This document shows positions 36,115-44,833 of a stretch of DNA of 64,000 bases, one piece after another; position 1 is the first letter of the stretch; each line of letters begins with the position of its first letter. Below the pieces are notes generated by a model. It was not told the origin of the DNA. It did not search any database and saw only the letters and a program-made list of their open reading frames with translations. The stretch is from NCBI GenBank assembly GCA_020248265.1, contig JADCHX010000019.1, positions 62,001-126,000 of the forward strand, read 5' to 3'. Origin of the DNA: Rhodocyclaceae bacterium. GTDB lineage: Bacteria > Pseudomonadota > Gammaproteobacteria > Burkholderiales > CAIKXV01. The position numbers and the translations under genes were made by a program.

Positions 36115-37869
36115 TTACTTCTTCTTCGCGGCTGACGGGTTGAGGCTGGTGATGCGTCCGCTTTCCGTTCCAGCGGTCTCGTCGATCACCGCATTGATCA
36201 GGGTCGGCCGCCGCGAACGGACGGCTTCTTCCATCGCAGCGCGCAGTTCGGCCGGCGTCGTCGCATGGACGCCGGTGCCGCCGAAAGCCTCCATCAGCCT
36301 GTCGTAGCGCGCGCCCTTCACGAACACGGTAGGCGCCACGTCGGCGCTGCCCGACGGATTGACGTCGGTGCCACGATAGACGCCGTTGTTGTTGAAGACG
36401 ACGATGCACACCGGCAGGTTGTAGCGGCAGATCGTCTCGACTTCCATGCCGGAGAAGCCGAACGCGCTGTCACCCTCGATCGCGATGACCTGCTCGCCGC
36501 TGACCACGGCGGCCGCCACGGCGAAGCCCATGCCGATCCCCATCACGCCCCAGGTGCCGACGTCGAGCCGCTTGCGCGGCTTGTACATGTCGACGATGCT
36601 GCGCGTGAAGTCGAGTGCATTGGCGCCCTCGTTCACCATGATCGCGTCCGGGTTCGCCTTGAAGATGTCGCGTACCACGTTGAGCGCGCTGTGGAAGTTC
36701 ATCGGCGAAGGATCCTTCGCCAGCGTCTCGGCCATCTTCGCGATGTTGCGGTTCTTCCGGTCGGCCACCGCCGACAGCCACTCCGCCGGCGGCTTCTGCC
36801 AGCCGCTGTCCATGCCCGCCAGCAACGCCGACACGCACGAGCCGATGTCCCCGACCAGCGGTGCGTCGATCGCGACGTTGCTGTCGGCCTCCTGCGGCGA
36901 GATGTCGATCTGGATGAACTTCTGCCCACCCGCGTCCTTGTGCGACTTGCCGCCCCAGGTCTTGCCCTTGCCGTGCGACAGCAGCCAGTTCAGGCGCGCG
37001 CCCACCAGCATCACCACGTCAGCCTCGGGCAGCACGAACGACCGCGCAGCTGCGGCCGACTGCTCGTGGGTATCCGGGAGCAGTCCCTTCGCCATCGACA
37101 TGGGCAGGTAGGGAATGCCGGTCTTCTCGACCAGCGCACGGATATCGGCATCCGCCTGGGCATAGGCCGCACCCTTGCCGAGCAGGATCAGCGGCCGCTT
37201 CGCGCCCTTCAGCAGGTCGAGCGCACGCTGCACGGCATCGGGCGCCGGGATCTGGCGCGGCGCCGGATCGACCACCTTGATCAGCGAACGCCGCCCAGCC
37301 TGGGCATCCATGGTCTGCGCGAACAGCTTCGCCGGCAGGTCGAGGTAGACCCCGCCGGGACGGCCGGACACCGCCGCGCGGATCGCACGGGCCACGCCGA
37401 CACCGATGTCCTCGGCATGCAGTACGCGGAACGCCGCCTTGCACAGCGGCCGGGCGATGGCCAGCTGGTCCATTTCCTCGTAGTCGCCCTGCTGCAGGTC
37501 GACGATCTCGCGCTCGCTCGAGCCGCTGACCAGGATCATCGGGAAACAGTTGGTGGTGGCGTTGGCGAGCGCCGTCAGGCCGTTCAGGAAGCCCGGCGCC
37601 GATACCGTCAGGCAGATGCCGGGCTTCTGGGTCATGAAGCCGGCGATCGCCGCAGCGTTGCCGGCATTCTGTTCATGCCGGAACGAGATCACGCGCACTC
37701 CCTCCGCCTGAAGCATCCGGGTGAGGTCGGTGATCGGGATACCCGGCAGGCCGAACACGGTATCGATGCCGTTCAGCTTCAACGCTTCGATGACCAGGTG
37801 GAAGCCGTCGATCTGTTCGGCTTGCGGTACGTCCGCCGGGGCGGAGACTTGCGGTTCAACGGTGCCCAT
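36115..37869 (-). CDS. oxc: Oxalyl-CoA decarboxylase (thiamine diphosphate enzyme)
   Basis: It decarboxylates oxalyl-CoA to formyl-CoA and CO2. The 584-residue enzyme has an N-terminal TPP domain with the catalytic Glu in [17 protein letters not shown], a central domain, and a C-terminal TPP domain with [31 protein letters not shown]. The [16 protein letters not shown] and GVYRGTD stretches and the context with frc mark it as Oxc rather than acetolactate synthase. It ends with a basic KKK tail. It is transcribed divergently from the Crp/Fnr-family gene, and a -10 hexamer (TACAGT) sits 23 bases from the shared FNR-type box. No ribosome site stronger than AGGA before ATG 37869. Confidence 0.95.
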   Translation of the reverse strand: MGTVEPQVSAPADVPQAEQIDGFHLVIEALKLNGIDTVFGLPGIPITDLTRMLQAEGVRVISFRHEQNAGNAAAIAGFMTQKPGICLTVSAPGFLNGLTALANATTNCFPMILVSGSSEREIVDLQQGDYEEMDQLAIARPLCKAAFRVLHAEDIGVGVARAIRAAVSGRPGGVYLDLPAKLFAQTMDAQAGRRSLIKVVDPAPRQIPAPDAVQRALDLLKGAKRPLILLGKGAAYAQADADIRALVEKTGIPYLPMSMAKGLLPDTHEQSAAAARSFVLPEADVVMLVGARLNWLLSHGKGKTWGGKSHKDAGGQKFIQIDISPQEADSNVAIDAPLVGDIGSCVSALLAGMDSGWQKPPAEWLSAVADRKNRNIAKMAETLAKDPSPMNFHSALNVVRDIFKANPDAIMVNEGANALDFTRSIVDMYKPRKRLDVGTWGVMGIGMGFAVAAAVVSGEQVIAIEGDSAFGFSGMEVETICRYNLPVCIVVFNNNGVYRGTDVNPSGSADVAPTVFVKGARYDRLMEAFGGTGVHATTPAELRAAMEEAVRSRRPTLINAVIDETAGTESGRITSLNPSAAKKK

Positions 37870-38034
37870 GGAGGCGTCCTCCTCAGGAGAGGTTACGTGA
37901 CTGGAATGAGGCGCTCATGGCCACGCCCGGTTTCCCTGCGGCGGCGACTGAACTCGCGGCCGCAAGGCACCCGCAGCCGTCGACGGTTGCGGGTCTGCAC
38001 GGACCGGCGTCGAGTCCGCCGGGGATAGGCGCGG

Positions 38035-38103
38035 ACTGTAGGTTCTGAAACGCCCGGAATACATTGACCACGGTCAAGAACCGTCGCCGCGCCGGTCTAT
38101 ACT
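38035..38103. promoter_or_regulatory. Shared divergent promoter with FNR/FixK-type box (oxc and regulator gene)
   Basis: TTGACCACGGTCAA at 38064-38077 is a palindrome of the TTGA-N6-TCAA type. On the plus strand TATACT (38098-38103) lies 20 bases beyond it, for the regulator gene. On the minus strand TACAGT (38040-38035) lies 23 bases beyond it, for oxc. One dimer could thus act near -40 of both genes, giving autoregulation. The rest of the spacer 37870-38152 holds no other gene. Confidence 0.65.
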
Positions 38104-38152
38104 CAGGCATTACCGAACGGAGTATTTTCGCTGCATTGCAGCGAACGACGCG

Positions 38153-38767
38153 ATGACGACGGTAGCCAGGCACCCCCACGCGGCCGCGATCCGGCTCCAG
38201 TTGCGCCAGAATCTGCTCCTCGGCGCCCTGCCCCTCGAGGCCTGGGCCGAACTCGAGCCGCTGCTGTCGGTGATCGACTGCCGCAAAGGCGAACTGCTCG
38301 AGTGCCAGGGCGCGGTGAGCATGGAACAGTACTTCATCCTCGACGGCATCCTGAAGCGCGTGGTGTCCAATGCCGAGGGCAAGGAAATGATCCTGCGCTT
38401 CGCCAGCGAGCAGGAGTTCGACACCAGCTACGCCGCCTGGCGGCTGGGTACGCCGATGCCGTTCTCGATCCGGGCCGTGACCCCCGTACGCGCCGCGACA
38501 CTCGGCATGGAGGAGTGGGTCGGCTTCATCGAGCGATTCCCTGCGCTGAAAGCACATTTCGAGTTCGAGGTGATGAGGCTGATGAGTGAGGTGATGGCCC
38601 ATACCATCACGCTGCACCTGCTCGACGCTCCGGGCCGGGTGGCGCGCTTCATCCGAAAGCATGGGGAACTGGTCGAGCGACTGCCGAAAAAGGAACTCGC
38701 CGCCTATCTGAACCTGTCGCCCGAGACCCTGTCACGGCTGAAGCAGCGCGGGAAGATATCGGTCTGA
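38153..38767 (+). CDS. Crp/Fnr-family transcription regulator of the oxalate genes
   Basis: The 204-residue protein has an N-terminal cyclic-nucleotide-type effector domain (about 20-140) and a C-terminal helix-turn-helix (about 178-197). The recognition helix reads SPETLSRLKQRG with Glu191, Ser194 and Arg195, the residues that in FNR contact TTGA half-sites. It lacks FNR's N-terminal cysteines (only Cys43 and Cys51), so an Fe-S sensor is unlikely and the effector is unknown. It is divergent from oxc and shares the box at 38064-38077. Boxes of the same sequence before ftfL and sucC suggest a small regulon. ATG 38153 chosen; the frame begins there. Confidence 0.88.
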   Translation: MTTVARHPHAAAIRLQLRQNLLLGALPLEAWAELEPLLSVIDCRKGELLECQGAVSMEQYFILDGILKRVVSNAEGKEMILRFASEQEFDTSYAAWRLGTPMPFSIRAVTPVRAATLGMEEWVGFIERFPALKAHFEFEVMRLMSEVMAHTITLHLLDAPGRVARFIRKHGELVERLPKKELAAYLNLSPETLSRLKQRGKISV

Positions 38768-38785
38768 CCGCGGCCCGGGCTGCTG

Positions 38786-40291
38786 TCAGGCCGGCCCGGG
38801 CCTGGCCTTGAACCTCGCCCGCAGCGGGGCCAGGAACGGCCACAGCAGCAGCGCGATCGCCAGCGCGCTGATGCTGCCGACCAGCCAGTTCTGCCAGAGG
38901 ATCGACAGGCTCCCCTGCGACATCAGCATCGCCTGCCGGAACGAGTCTTCCGCCCGGTCGCCGAGTACCAGTGCCAGGACCATCGGCGCCATCGGGTAGT
39001 CGAGCTTTTTGAATACGTAGCCGGCCACGCCGAAGAGCATCATCAGCCAGACATCGAGCATCGCGTTGTTCACGGTGTAGGCGCCGATCGCGCACACCAC
39101 GATGATCACCGGCGCGATGATCGAGAACGGGATGCGCAGGATGGCCGCGAACAGCGGCACGGTGGTCAGCACCACGATCAGCCCGACGATGTTGCCCAGG
39201 TACATGCTCGCGATCAGCCCCCAGACGAAGTCTTTCTGTTCTACGAACAGCAGCGGACCCGGTTGCAGCCCCCAGATCAGCAGGCCGCCCAGCAGGACCG
39301 CCGCGGTCGGCGAGCCGGGAATGCCCAGGGCCAGCATCGGCAGCAGCGCCGAGGTGCCGGCCGCATGGGCGGCGACTTCCGGCGCCACCACCCCTTCCAT
39401 CTCGCCCTTGCCGAAGTTGTGTCCGTTCTTCGATACCTGCCTGGCCACGCCATAACTCATGAACGAGGCCGGCGTCGCGCCGCCCGGGGTCACGCCCATC
39501 CAGCAGCCGATCAGCACCCCGCGGATCGAGGTCGCCCAGAAGCGGGGCAGCTGCTTCCAGGTCTCCCACACTACCCGCGCATTGATCTTCGCGCTGCGTC
39601 CCTTGAACTCGAGGCCTTCCTCCATGGTAAGCAGGATCTCGCCGATGCCGAACAGCCCGATCACCGCCACCAGGAAGTCGAAGCCGCGCATCAGCTCGGT
39701 GCTGCCGAAGGTCATGCGTAGCTGGCCGGTAACCGTATCCATGCCGACCGCGGCCAGCGCAAAGCCGAGCATCATCGCGGCTATGGTCTTCCAGGGCGAC
39801 CCCTTGCCCATGCCGACGAAGCTGCAGAATGCGAGCAGGTAGACCGCGAAGTATTCCGGCGGCCCGAACCGCAGCGCGAACTGCGCAACCATCGGCGCGA
39901 GGAAGGTGATCATCACCACCGCGAAGAAGGCGCCGATGAAAGATCCGGTGAAGGCCGCGGTCAGCGCCTCGCCCGCCCTGCCCTGGCGCGCCATCGGATG
40001 GCCGTCGAACGTGGTGGCCACCGACCACGGTTCGCCCGGAATGTTGAACAGGATGGAGGTGATCGCGCCGCCGAACAACGCGCCCCAGTAGATGCACGAG
40101 AGCAGGATGATCGCCGAGGTCGGCGACATGGTGAAGGTCAGCGGCAGCAGGATCGCGATGCCGTTGGCACCGCCCAGCCCGGGCAGCACGCCGATCAGCA
40201 CCCCGAGGACGATGCCGAGGAACATCAGCATCAGGTTCTGCCAGGTCAGCGCGATCGCGAAGCCATGCAGCAGCGACTGCAGTTCATCCAT
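38786..40291 (-). CDS. tctA: Tripartite tricarboxylate transporter, large membrane subunit
   Basis: It forms the 12-helix channel of a TTT-family secondary transporter that takes up carboxylates with a periplasmic binding protein. The 501-residue protein has the TctA hallmark GVLPGLGGANGIAILLPLTF (about 34-53) and its internal repeat-like second segment CWMGVTPGGATPASFMSYGVARQVSK with LALGIPGSPTAAVLLGGL. It ends the tctC-tctB-tctA series (29 bases after tctB), and is convergent with the regulator gene by 18 bases. The substrate is unknown; oxalate or another dicarboxylate is a reasonable guess from the neighbours. Confidence 0.93.
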   Translation of the reverse strand: MDELQSLLHGFAIALTWQNLMLMFLGIVLGVLIGVLPGLGGANGIAILLPLTFTMSPTSAIILLSCIYWGALFGGAITSILFNIPGEPWSVATTFDGHPMARQGRAGEALTAAFTGSFIGAFFAVVMITFLAPMVAQFALRFGPPEYFAVYLLAFCSFVGMGKGSPWKTIAAMMLGFALAAVGMDTVTGQLRMTFGSTELMRGFDFLVAVIGLFGIGEILLTMEEGLEFKGRSAKINARVVWETWKQLPRFWATSIRGVLIGCWMGVTPGGATPASFMSYGVARQVSKNGHNFGKGEMEGVVAPEVAAHAAGTSALLPMLALGIPGSPTAAVLLGGLLIWGLQPGPLLFVEQKDFVWGLIASMYLGNIVGLIVVLTTVPLFAAILRIPFSIIAPVIIVVCAIGAYTVNNAMLDVWLMMLFGVAGYVFKKLDYPMAPMVLALVLGDRAEDSFRQAMLMSQGSLSILWQNWLVGSISALAIALLLWPFLAPLRARFKARPGPA

Positions 40292-40321
40292 CGGATACCC
40301 CGGTAATCGCCATCGACCCGG

Positions 40322-40828
40322 CTAGAAGCCCAGCGCCCGCTCGACGAAGCCCTTGGGCAGCGGGATCTGGAACCAGCGCTCGAACAGCAGGAATGCGAAC
40401 ACACCGACCGATAGCCCGACTGCGCCGCTGCGCAACCAGGTGTAGTGGCCGAGGAACACCATGAACAGCGCGATGTAGACGGTGGAGGCGACGTAGATGC
40501 CGACCAGCTGGATGCCACCGACGTAGATCAGGGCCGGGAAGAACACCAGCGCCACCTGGCGCAGCGGCCCTGCCTCGACGAACGAAAGCGCGACGCGAGC
40601 CCGCTGGCGCAACCCCTGGACCAGCAGCACGAGTGCCGAGACGCAGATGATCAGGCCTGTGTAGAACGGGAAATAGCCCGATTCGGGGCCGTCGCTCGCC
40701 CAGGATGCGCCGAGCCGATAGCTGTCGAACATCACCAATGCACCGAATGCGAAGAACAGCGCCGCGACGATGATCTCCATCGTCGCCACGCCGACTGCGC
40801 CGGTGTCGTCGTCTTCCGGTCTGGTCAT
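40322..40828 (-). CDS. tctB: Tripartite tricarboxylate transporter, small membrane subunit
   Basis: This 168-residue protein has four predicted membrane helices (about 17-34, 54-72, 88-105 with VALVFFPALIYVGGIQLVGIYV, and 130-150), the usual TctB design. The first 16 residues are acidic and variable; ATG 40828 has GGAG upstream, though an internal ATG (residue 17, MEIIVAALFF) is possible. It stabilises or assists TctA in the family. It lies 25 bases after tctC. Confidence 0.88.
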   Translation of the reverse strand: MTRPEDDDTGAVGVATMEIIVAALFFAFGALVMFDSYRLGASWASDGPESGYFPFYTGLIICVSALVLLVQGLRQRARVALSFVEAGPLRQVALVFFPALIYVGGIQLVGIYVASTVYIALFMVFLGHYTWLRSGAVGLSVGVFAFLLFERWFQIPLPKGFVERALGF

Positions 40829-40853
40829 GGCTGCTCCAGCGCTGGCCGGCGGG

Positions 40854-41894
40854 TTACTTCGTGACCCAGCCGGCTTCCTTCATCAAGCCCCGGTGCTCTT
40901 CCTTTGCACGCGTGAGCCACTTGACGAACGCGTCTCCCTCGAGCGCGGTCGGGTTGAATGCGCCCTCGGCGATGAACCGCTTCCACTCGGGGGTTTCACG
41001 CACCCGGCGCATCAGGCCGGCGAAGTAGTCGCGCTGCGCCGGCGTCACGCCACCCGGCATGAAGATGCCGCGCAACATCACGTAGTCGGTAGGAACACCC
41101 GCTTCCCGGCAGGTCGGGATGTCGTTCCAGGACATCGTGTCGGTGACACGTGCCGTGTACGGCATCCGCTCGTCGTCGAACACGCACAGCGGGCGCAGTC
41201 CGCCCGCGCGCCATTGCGCCACCGCTTCGATCGGGTTGTTCACCGTGGAGTCCACATGGCCGCCGACCAGCTGGGTGGCCACCTCGCCGCCTCCCTTGAA
41301 CGGGATGTAGGTGAACTTCACCTTGGCCGCGCGTTCGATGCTTACCGTGATGATCTGGTCTTCCTGGCGCGCCCCGGTGCCGCCCATGCGCATCTTGCCG
41401 CCCGCGGCGCGCACCTGCTCGATGAACTCGGTCGCCGACTTCGCAGGGCTCTTGGCGTTGACCCAGAGTACGAACTGGTCGAGTGCCATCATGGATACCG
41501 GCGTGAACTCGGTCCAGTCGAAGGTGCCCGTGGAAAGTCCGGTCGTGAACAGGTTGGACAACGTGATGACGATCTTGTGCGGATCGCCCTTCGCGTTCTT
41601 GACTTCGAGGAACCCTTCAGCCCCGGCACCGCCGCCCTTGTTGACGACGATGATCGACTGCTTCATCAGGTTGTTCTTCTGGATGATGCCCTGGATGAAC
41701 CGGGCCATCTGGTCGGCCCCCCCGCCAGTGCCGGCCGGTACGATGAACTCGACGGTGCGGGTCGGTTCCCAGGCCTGGGCCAGCGCCGTGCCCGCCGTCG
41801 CGGCGAATGCCAGCGCAGAGGACAGCGCGGCGACCCAGCGGCGCAGGGACGGGCGAGCGTGAACGCTGCGGGCGCAGCGGATCGATTCTTCCAT
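40854..41894 (-). CDS. tctC: Bug/TctC-family periplasmic substrate-binding protein
   Basis: It captures the carboxylate for the TctAB channel. The 346-residue precursor has a signal peptide (about 19-40, RRWVAALSSALAFAATAGTALAQA) and the Bug-family start WEPTRTVEFIVPAGTGGGADQMARFIQ. The two-lobe fold shows VVNKGGGAGAEGFLEVKNAKGDPHKIVI and the ligand-loop region KMRMGGTGARQEDQIITV. ATG 41894 is preceded by AGGAGGAGTACG. It has its own sigma-70-like promoter and no FNR-type box. Bug proteins bind very diverse carboxylates, so the ligand is not predictable from sequence. Confidence 0.92.
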   Translation of the reverse strand: MEESIRCARSVHARPSLRRWVAALSSALAFAATAGTALAQAWEPTRTVEFIVPAGTGGGADQMARFIQGIIQKNNLMKQSIIVVNKGGGAGAEGFLEVKNAKGDPHKIVITLSNLFTTGLSTGTFDWTEFTPVSMMALDQFVLWVNAKSPAKSATEFIEQVRAAGGKMRMGGTGARQEDQIITVSIERAAKVKFTYIPFKGGGEVATQLVGGHVDSTVNNPIEAVAQWRAGGLRPLCVFDDERMPYTARVTDTMSWNDIPTCREAGVPTDYVMLRGIFMPGGVTPAQRDYFAGLMRRVRETPEWKRFIAEGAFNPTALEGDAFVKWLTRAKEEHRGLMKEAGWVTK

Positions 41895-41982
41895 CGTACT
41901 CCTCCTCGTGGGCGTCCCCGCCGCCGGTCGCGATGCGCCAGCGATTCTGTCGGGACTGCAGGTCGATCAGCGACCCGCCGCT

Positions 41983-42012
41983 TTTATACCGCCATCCAGT
42001 GGCCGTTGTCAC
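41983..42012 (-). promoter_or_regulatory. Sigma-70-type promoter of tctCBA
   Basis: On the minus strand GTGACA (42012-42007) and TATAAA (41988-41983) with an 18-base spacer predict a start near 41976 and a leader of about 80 bases. No TTGA-N6-TCAA box lies nearby. Confidence 0.55.
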
Positions 42013-42068
42013 GTCCGGCCACGCAACTATTCCGATCCGGCAGACCGCGCCGGCAGACCTGTCATCCA

Positions 42069-42092
42069 CCCGGCCGGCGTTCGCCGGCCGGG
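42069..42092 (-). terminator. Hairpin after the TerC-family gene
   Basis: CCCGGCCGGCG (42069-42079) pairs perfectly with CGCCGGCCGGG (42082-42092) across TT, starting 7 bases after the terC stop on the minus strand. There is no T-run. Confidence 0.55.
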
Positions 42093-42099
42093 CATACCC

Positions 42100-42825
42100 T
42101 CAGTGGCCGGGTTTTTCCGGCGCCAGGTCGGATACGGCTCCCGCCTTCGAGGCTGCGGCACTGCGCGCGAGGTACCAGCCGATCGCCATCACGATGGTGG
42201 CCCCGATGGCCGGCAGAACGTACTCCGCCCAGGGCCAGTTGCTGGAGACCCAGTCACGCACCGCGACATCGTGGATCGCCATTCCGGCGGCGATCCAGCC
42301 CAGCAGTCCGCCACCCAGGATGATGATCCAGGGGAAGCGATCCATCAGCTTGAGGACCAGCGTGCTGCAGTAGACGATGATCGGGATGCTGACCAGCAGG
42401 CCGAAGACGATCAGTGCCCAGCTGTCCTTCGCCGCACCGGCGACAGCCAGCACGTTATCGAGGCTCATCACCAGGTCGGCGATGATGATGGTCTTGATGG
42501 CTCCCACCAGTGAATCGCTGGCATCGATGTCGTGCCCGCCGTCGCCCTCCTGGGGCAGCACCAGCTTGATCGCGATCCAGGCGAGCAGCACCGCGCCGAC
42601 GATCTTCAGGTACGGGATCGACAGCAGCGTCACCGCGAAGATCGTGAGGATCACGCGCAGCGTGATCGCACCCGCCACCCCCCACATGATGCCCAGCTTG
42701 CGCTGCTTCTCGGGCAGGTTGCGGCAGGCCAGCGCGATCACGACCGCATTGTCGCCGCCCAGCAGGATGTCGATCGCGATGATCTGCAGCACCGCAACCC
42801 AGAACTCAGGACTTCCGAACTCCAC
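42100..42825 (-). CDS. TerC-family integral membrane protein (YjbE type)
   Basis: TerC-family proteins are multi-span membrane proteins tied to metal (often manganese) export and metalation of exported proteins, or to tellurite resistance. The 241-residue protein has about seven helices and the two family motifs with acidic residues in the membrane: DILLGGDNAVVIALACRNLP (about 17-36) and ADLVMSLDNVLAVAGAA (about 110-126). I chose GTG 42825, preceded by GGAGGTG at 5 bases; the 19-codon upstream extension is not family-like. No metal riboswitch could be recognised upstream. Confidence 0.9.
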   Translation of the reverse strand: MEFGSPEFWVAVLQIIAIDILLGGDNAVVIALACRNLPEKQRKLGIMWGVAGAITLRVILTIFAVTLLSIPYLKIVGAVLLAWIAIKLVLPQEGDGGHDIDASDSLVGAIKTIIIADLVMSLDNVLAVAGAAKDSWALIVFGLLVSIPIIVYCSTLVLKLMDRFPWIIILGGGLLGWIAAGMAIHDVAVRDWVSSNWPWAEYVLPAIGATIVMAIGWYLARSAAASKAGAVSDLAPEKPGH

Positions 42826-43005
42826 CGAACACCTCCCTAAAGGCCCCGTTGTTGAATTCCACCGGCCAGGGCGCAAGCGCATCGCGCCGATGGCTGCGCA
42901 GGCCGGATGGAGCGGAGGCCGCTGACGCAGCCCCGTCTCTTCTTGTCAACCGGATGATACCTAACGCGCGCGCCCGCGACCACCCGCGCCGGTGCCCTGC
43001 GGGGG

Positions 43006-44676
43006 CTAGAACAGCCCGATCACCTTGCCATCTTCGGTGATGTCGATCTTTTCAGCGGACGGCACCTTGGGCAGACCCGGCATCGTCATGATGTCGCCGC
43101 AGACCATCACGATGAACTCGGCACCGGCCGCCAGGCGGACTTCGCGCACGTTGACGACGTGGCCGCTGGGGGCACCGCGCAGGCTGGCATCGGTCGAGAA
43201 AGAAGACTGGGTCTTGGCCACGCACACCGGGTAGTGGCCATAGCCGGCTTCCTGGAGCTCCTTGATTCGGTTGCGTACCTTGGTGTCGGCGGTGACGTCG
43301 GAGGCACCGTACACCTTCGTGGCGATTTTCTTGACCTTGTCCCACAGCGTGTCGGCGTCGTCGTAGACGAAGGTCGGCTTCGACGGCTGGTCGCACAGAT
43401 CGACCACCATCTTCGCCAGTTCGGCCGCCCCCTTGCCGCCGTCGGCCCAGTGCGTCGCCACGACCACCCTGGCACCCAGCTTGCCGATGCGGTCGGACAG
43501 CAGTGCCATCTCGGCATCGGTATCTGCGGTGAAGCGGTTGATCGACACCACGCAGGGGATGCCGTAGACATCCTTCACGTTCTGCACATGCCGCTCGAGG
43601 TTGGCGAGGCCCTTCTCGAGCGCCGGCAGGTTTTCCTTGTTGAGGTCTTCCTTGCCGACGCCGCCGTGGTGCTTGAGCGCGCGCACCGTGGCGACGATCA
43701 CGGCTGCGCTCGGCATGATGCCGGCCTTGCGGCACTTGATGTCGAGGAACTTCTCGGCGCCAAGATCGGCGCCGAAGCCGGCTTCGGTGACCACGTAGTC
43801 GACCAGCTTGAGCGCAGTCTTCGTCGCGATCACGGTATTGCAGCCGTGCGCGATGTTCGCGAACGGACCGCCGTGGATGAACGCCGGGTTGTTCTCGAGC
43901 GTCTGGACCAGGTTTGGCGCGAGCTGGTCCTTCAGCAGCACCGTCATCGCGCCGTGCGCCTTCAGGTCGCGTGCGCGCAGCGGCTTGCCGTCGCGGGTGT
44001 AGCCGAACACGATGTTGCCGAGGCGCTCCTTCAGTTCCTTCACCGAGCGCGACAGGCAGAAGATCGCCATCACTTCCGAGGCGACGACGATGTCGAAGCC
44101 GTCCTCGCGTGGATAGCCGTTCGCCGTGCCGCCCAGCGCGACGGTGATGTCGCGCAGCGCCCGGTCGTTCATGTCCATCACCCGCTTCCAGGTGATGCGG
44201 CGGATGTCGATGCCCAGTTCGTTGCCGTGCGAGATGTGGTTGTCGATCAGCGCGGACAGCAGGTTGTTGGCCAGAGCGATCGCATTGAAGTCGCCAGTGA
44301 AGTGCAGGTTGATGTCCTCCATCGGGACGACCTGCGCGTAGCCACCGCCTGCCGCGCCGCCCTTCACGCCGAACACCGGCCCGAGCGAGGGCTCACGCAG
44401 GCAGATCATCGCCTTCTTGCCGATGTGGTTGAGCGCGTCGCCGAGGCCGACCGTGGTGGTGGTCTTGCCTTCACCGGCCGGCGTCGGGCTCATCGCGGTG
44501 ACCAGGATCAGCTTGCCGTCGGGCTTGTCCTGCAGGCTGTCGATGAACGCCATCGACAGCTTCGACTTGTAGTGCCCATAGGGCTCGAGGTGTTCCTCGG
44601 CGATGCCGAGTTTCGCAGCGACCTTCGTGATGCGCTGCATGGTCGCCTTCTGGGCGATTTCGATATCCGATGACAT
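43006..44676 (-). CDS. ftfL: Formate-tetrahydrofolate ligase
   Basis: It uses ATP to join formate to tetrahydrofolate, giving 10-formyl-THF for assimilation or purine synthesis. The 556-residue enzyme shows the nucleotide motif [18 protein letters not shown] (about 66-83), the family signature with [27 protein letters not shown], and the [13 protein letters not shown] segment. ATG 44676 is the family start. A -10-like TATAGT and an FNR-type box lie 50-95 bases upstream, so it appears to have its own regulated promoter although it follows fdhA on the same strand. It would use formate made by the oxalate pathway. Confidence 0.96.
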   Translation of the reverse strand: MSSDIEIAQKATMQRITKVAAKLGIAEEHLEPYGHYKSKLSMAFIDSLQDKPDGKLILVTAMSPTPAGEGKTTTTVGLGDALNHIGKKAMICLREPSLGPVFGVKGGAAGGGYAQVVPMEDINLHFTGDFNAIALANNLLSALIDNHISHGNELGIDIRRITWKRVMDMNDRALRDITVALGGTANGYPREDGFDIVVASEVMAIFCLSRSVKELKERLGNIVFGYTRDGKPLRARDLKAHGAMTVLLKDQLAPNLVQTLENNPAFIHGGPFANIAHGCNTVIATKTALKLVDYVVTEAGFGADLGAEKFLDIKCRKAGIMPSAAVIVATVRALKHHGGVGKEDLNKENLPALEKGLANLERHVQNVKDVYGIPCVVSINRFTADTDAEMALLSDRIGKLGARVVVATHWADGGKGAAELAKMVVDLCDQPSKPTFVYDDADTLWDKVKKIATKVYGASDVTADTKVRNRIKELQEAGYGHYPVCVAKTQSSFSTDASLRGAPSGHVVNVREVRLAAGAEFIVMVCGDIMTMPGLPKVPSAEKIDITEDGKVIGLF

Positions 44677-44726
44677 GCTGTCTCCCCTCGATACGGTTGA
44701 GCGCGGCCTGCCCGCGTCGCCGCCGG

Positions 44727-44769
44727 ACTATAGGCCGGTGCCCGCGGGCGGAACCTTGACCATGGTCAA
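44727..44769 (-). promoter_or_regulatory. ftfL promoter with FNR/FixK-type box
   Basis: TTGACCATGGTCAA (44756-44769) is a perfect palindrome. On the minus strand the -10-like TATAGT (44732-44727) lies 23 bases beyond it, placing the box centre near -42 of a start around 44720, the position expected for class II activation by FNR-family proteins. The spacer 44677-44833 holds nothing else that I recognise. Confidence 0.65.
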
Positions 44770-44833
44770 TTCCCCGGCTGGCGCGGCCTCGCGGCCGCAG
44801 GTCACGCCCGGCCACCGCTCCTGCCGGGGTACC

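Noticed and set aside
36115-37869. A second acetolactate synthase large subunit
   Set aside because: It shares the TPP-enzyme fold with ilvB, but the sequence and the neighbouring frc mark it as oxalyl-CoA decarboxylase.
42826-43005. yybP-ykoY manganese riboswitch upstream of the TerC-family gene
   Set aside because: TerC genes are often preceded by one, but I could not find the conserved GGGGAGUAG core or its pairing partner in this spacer.
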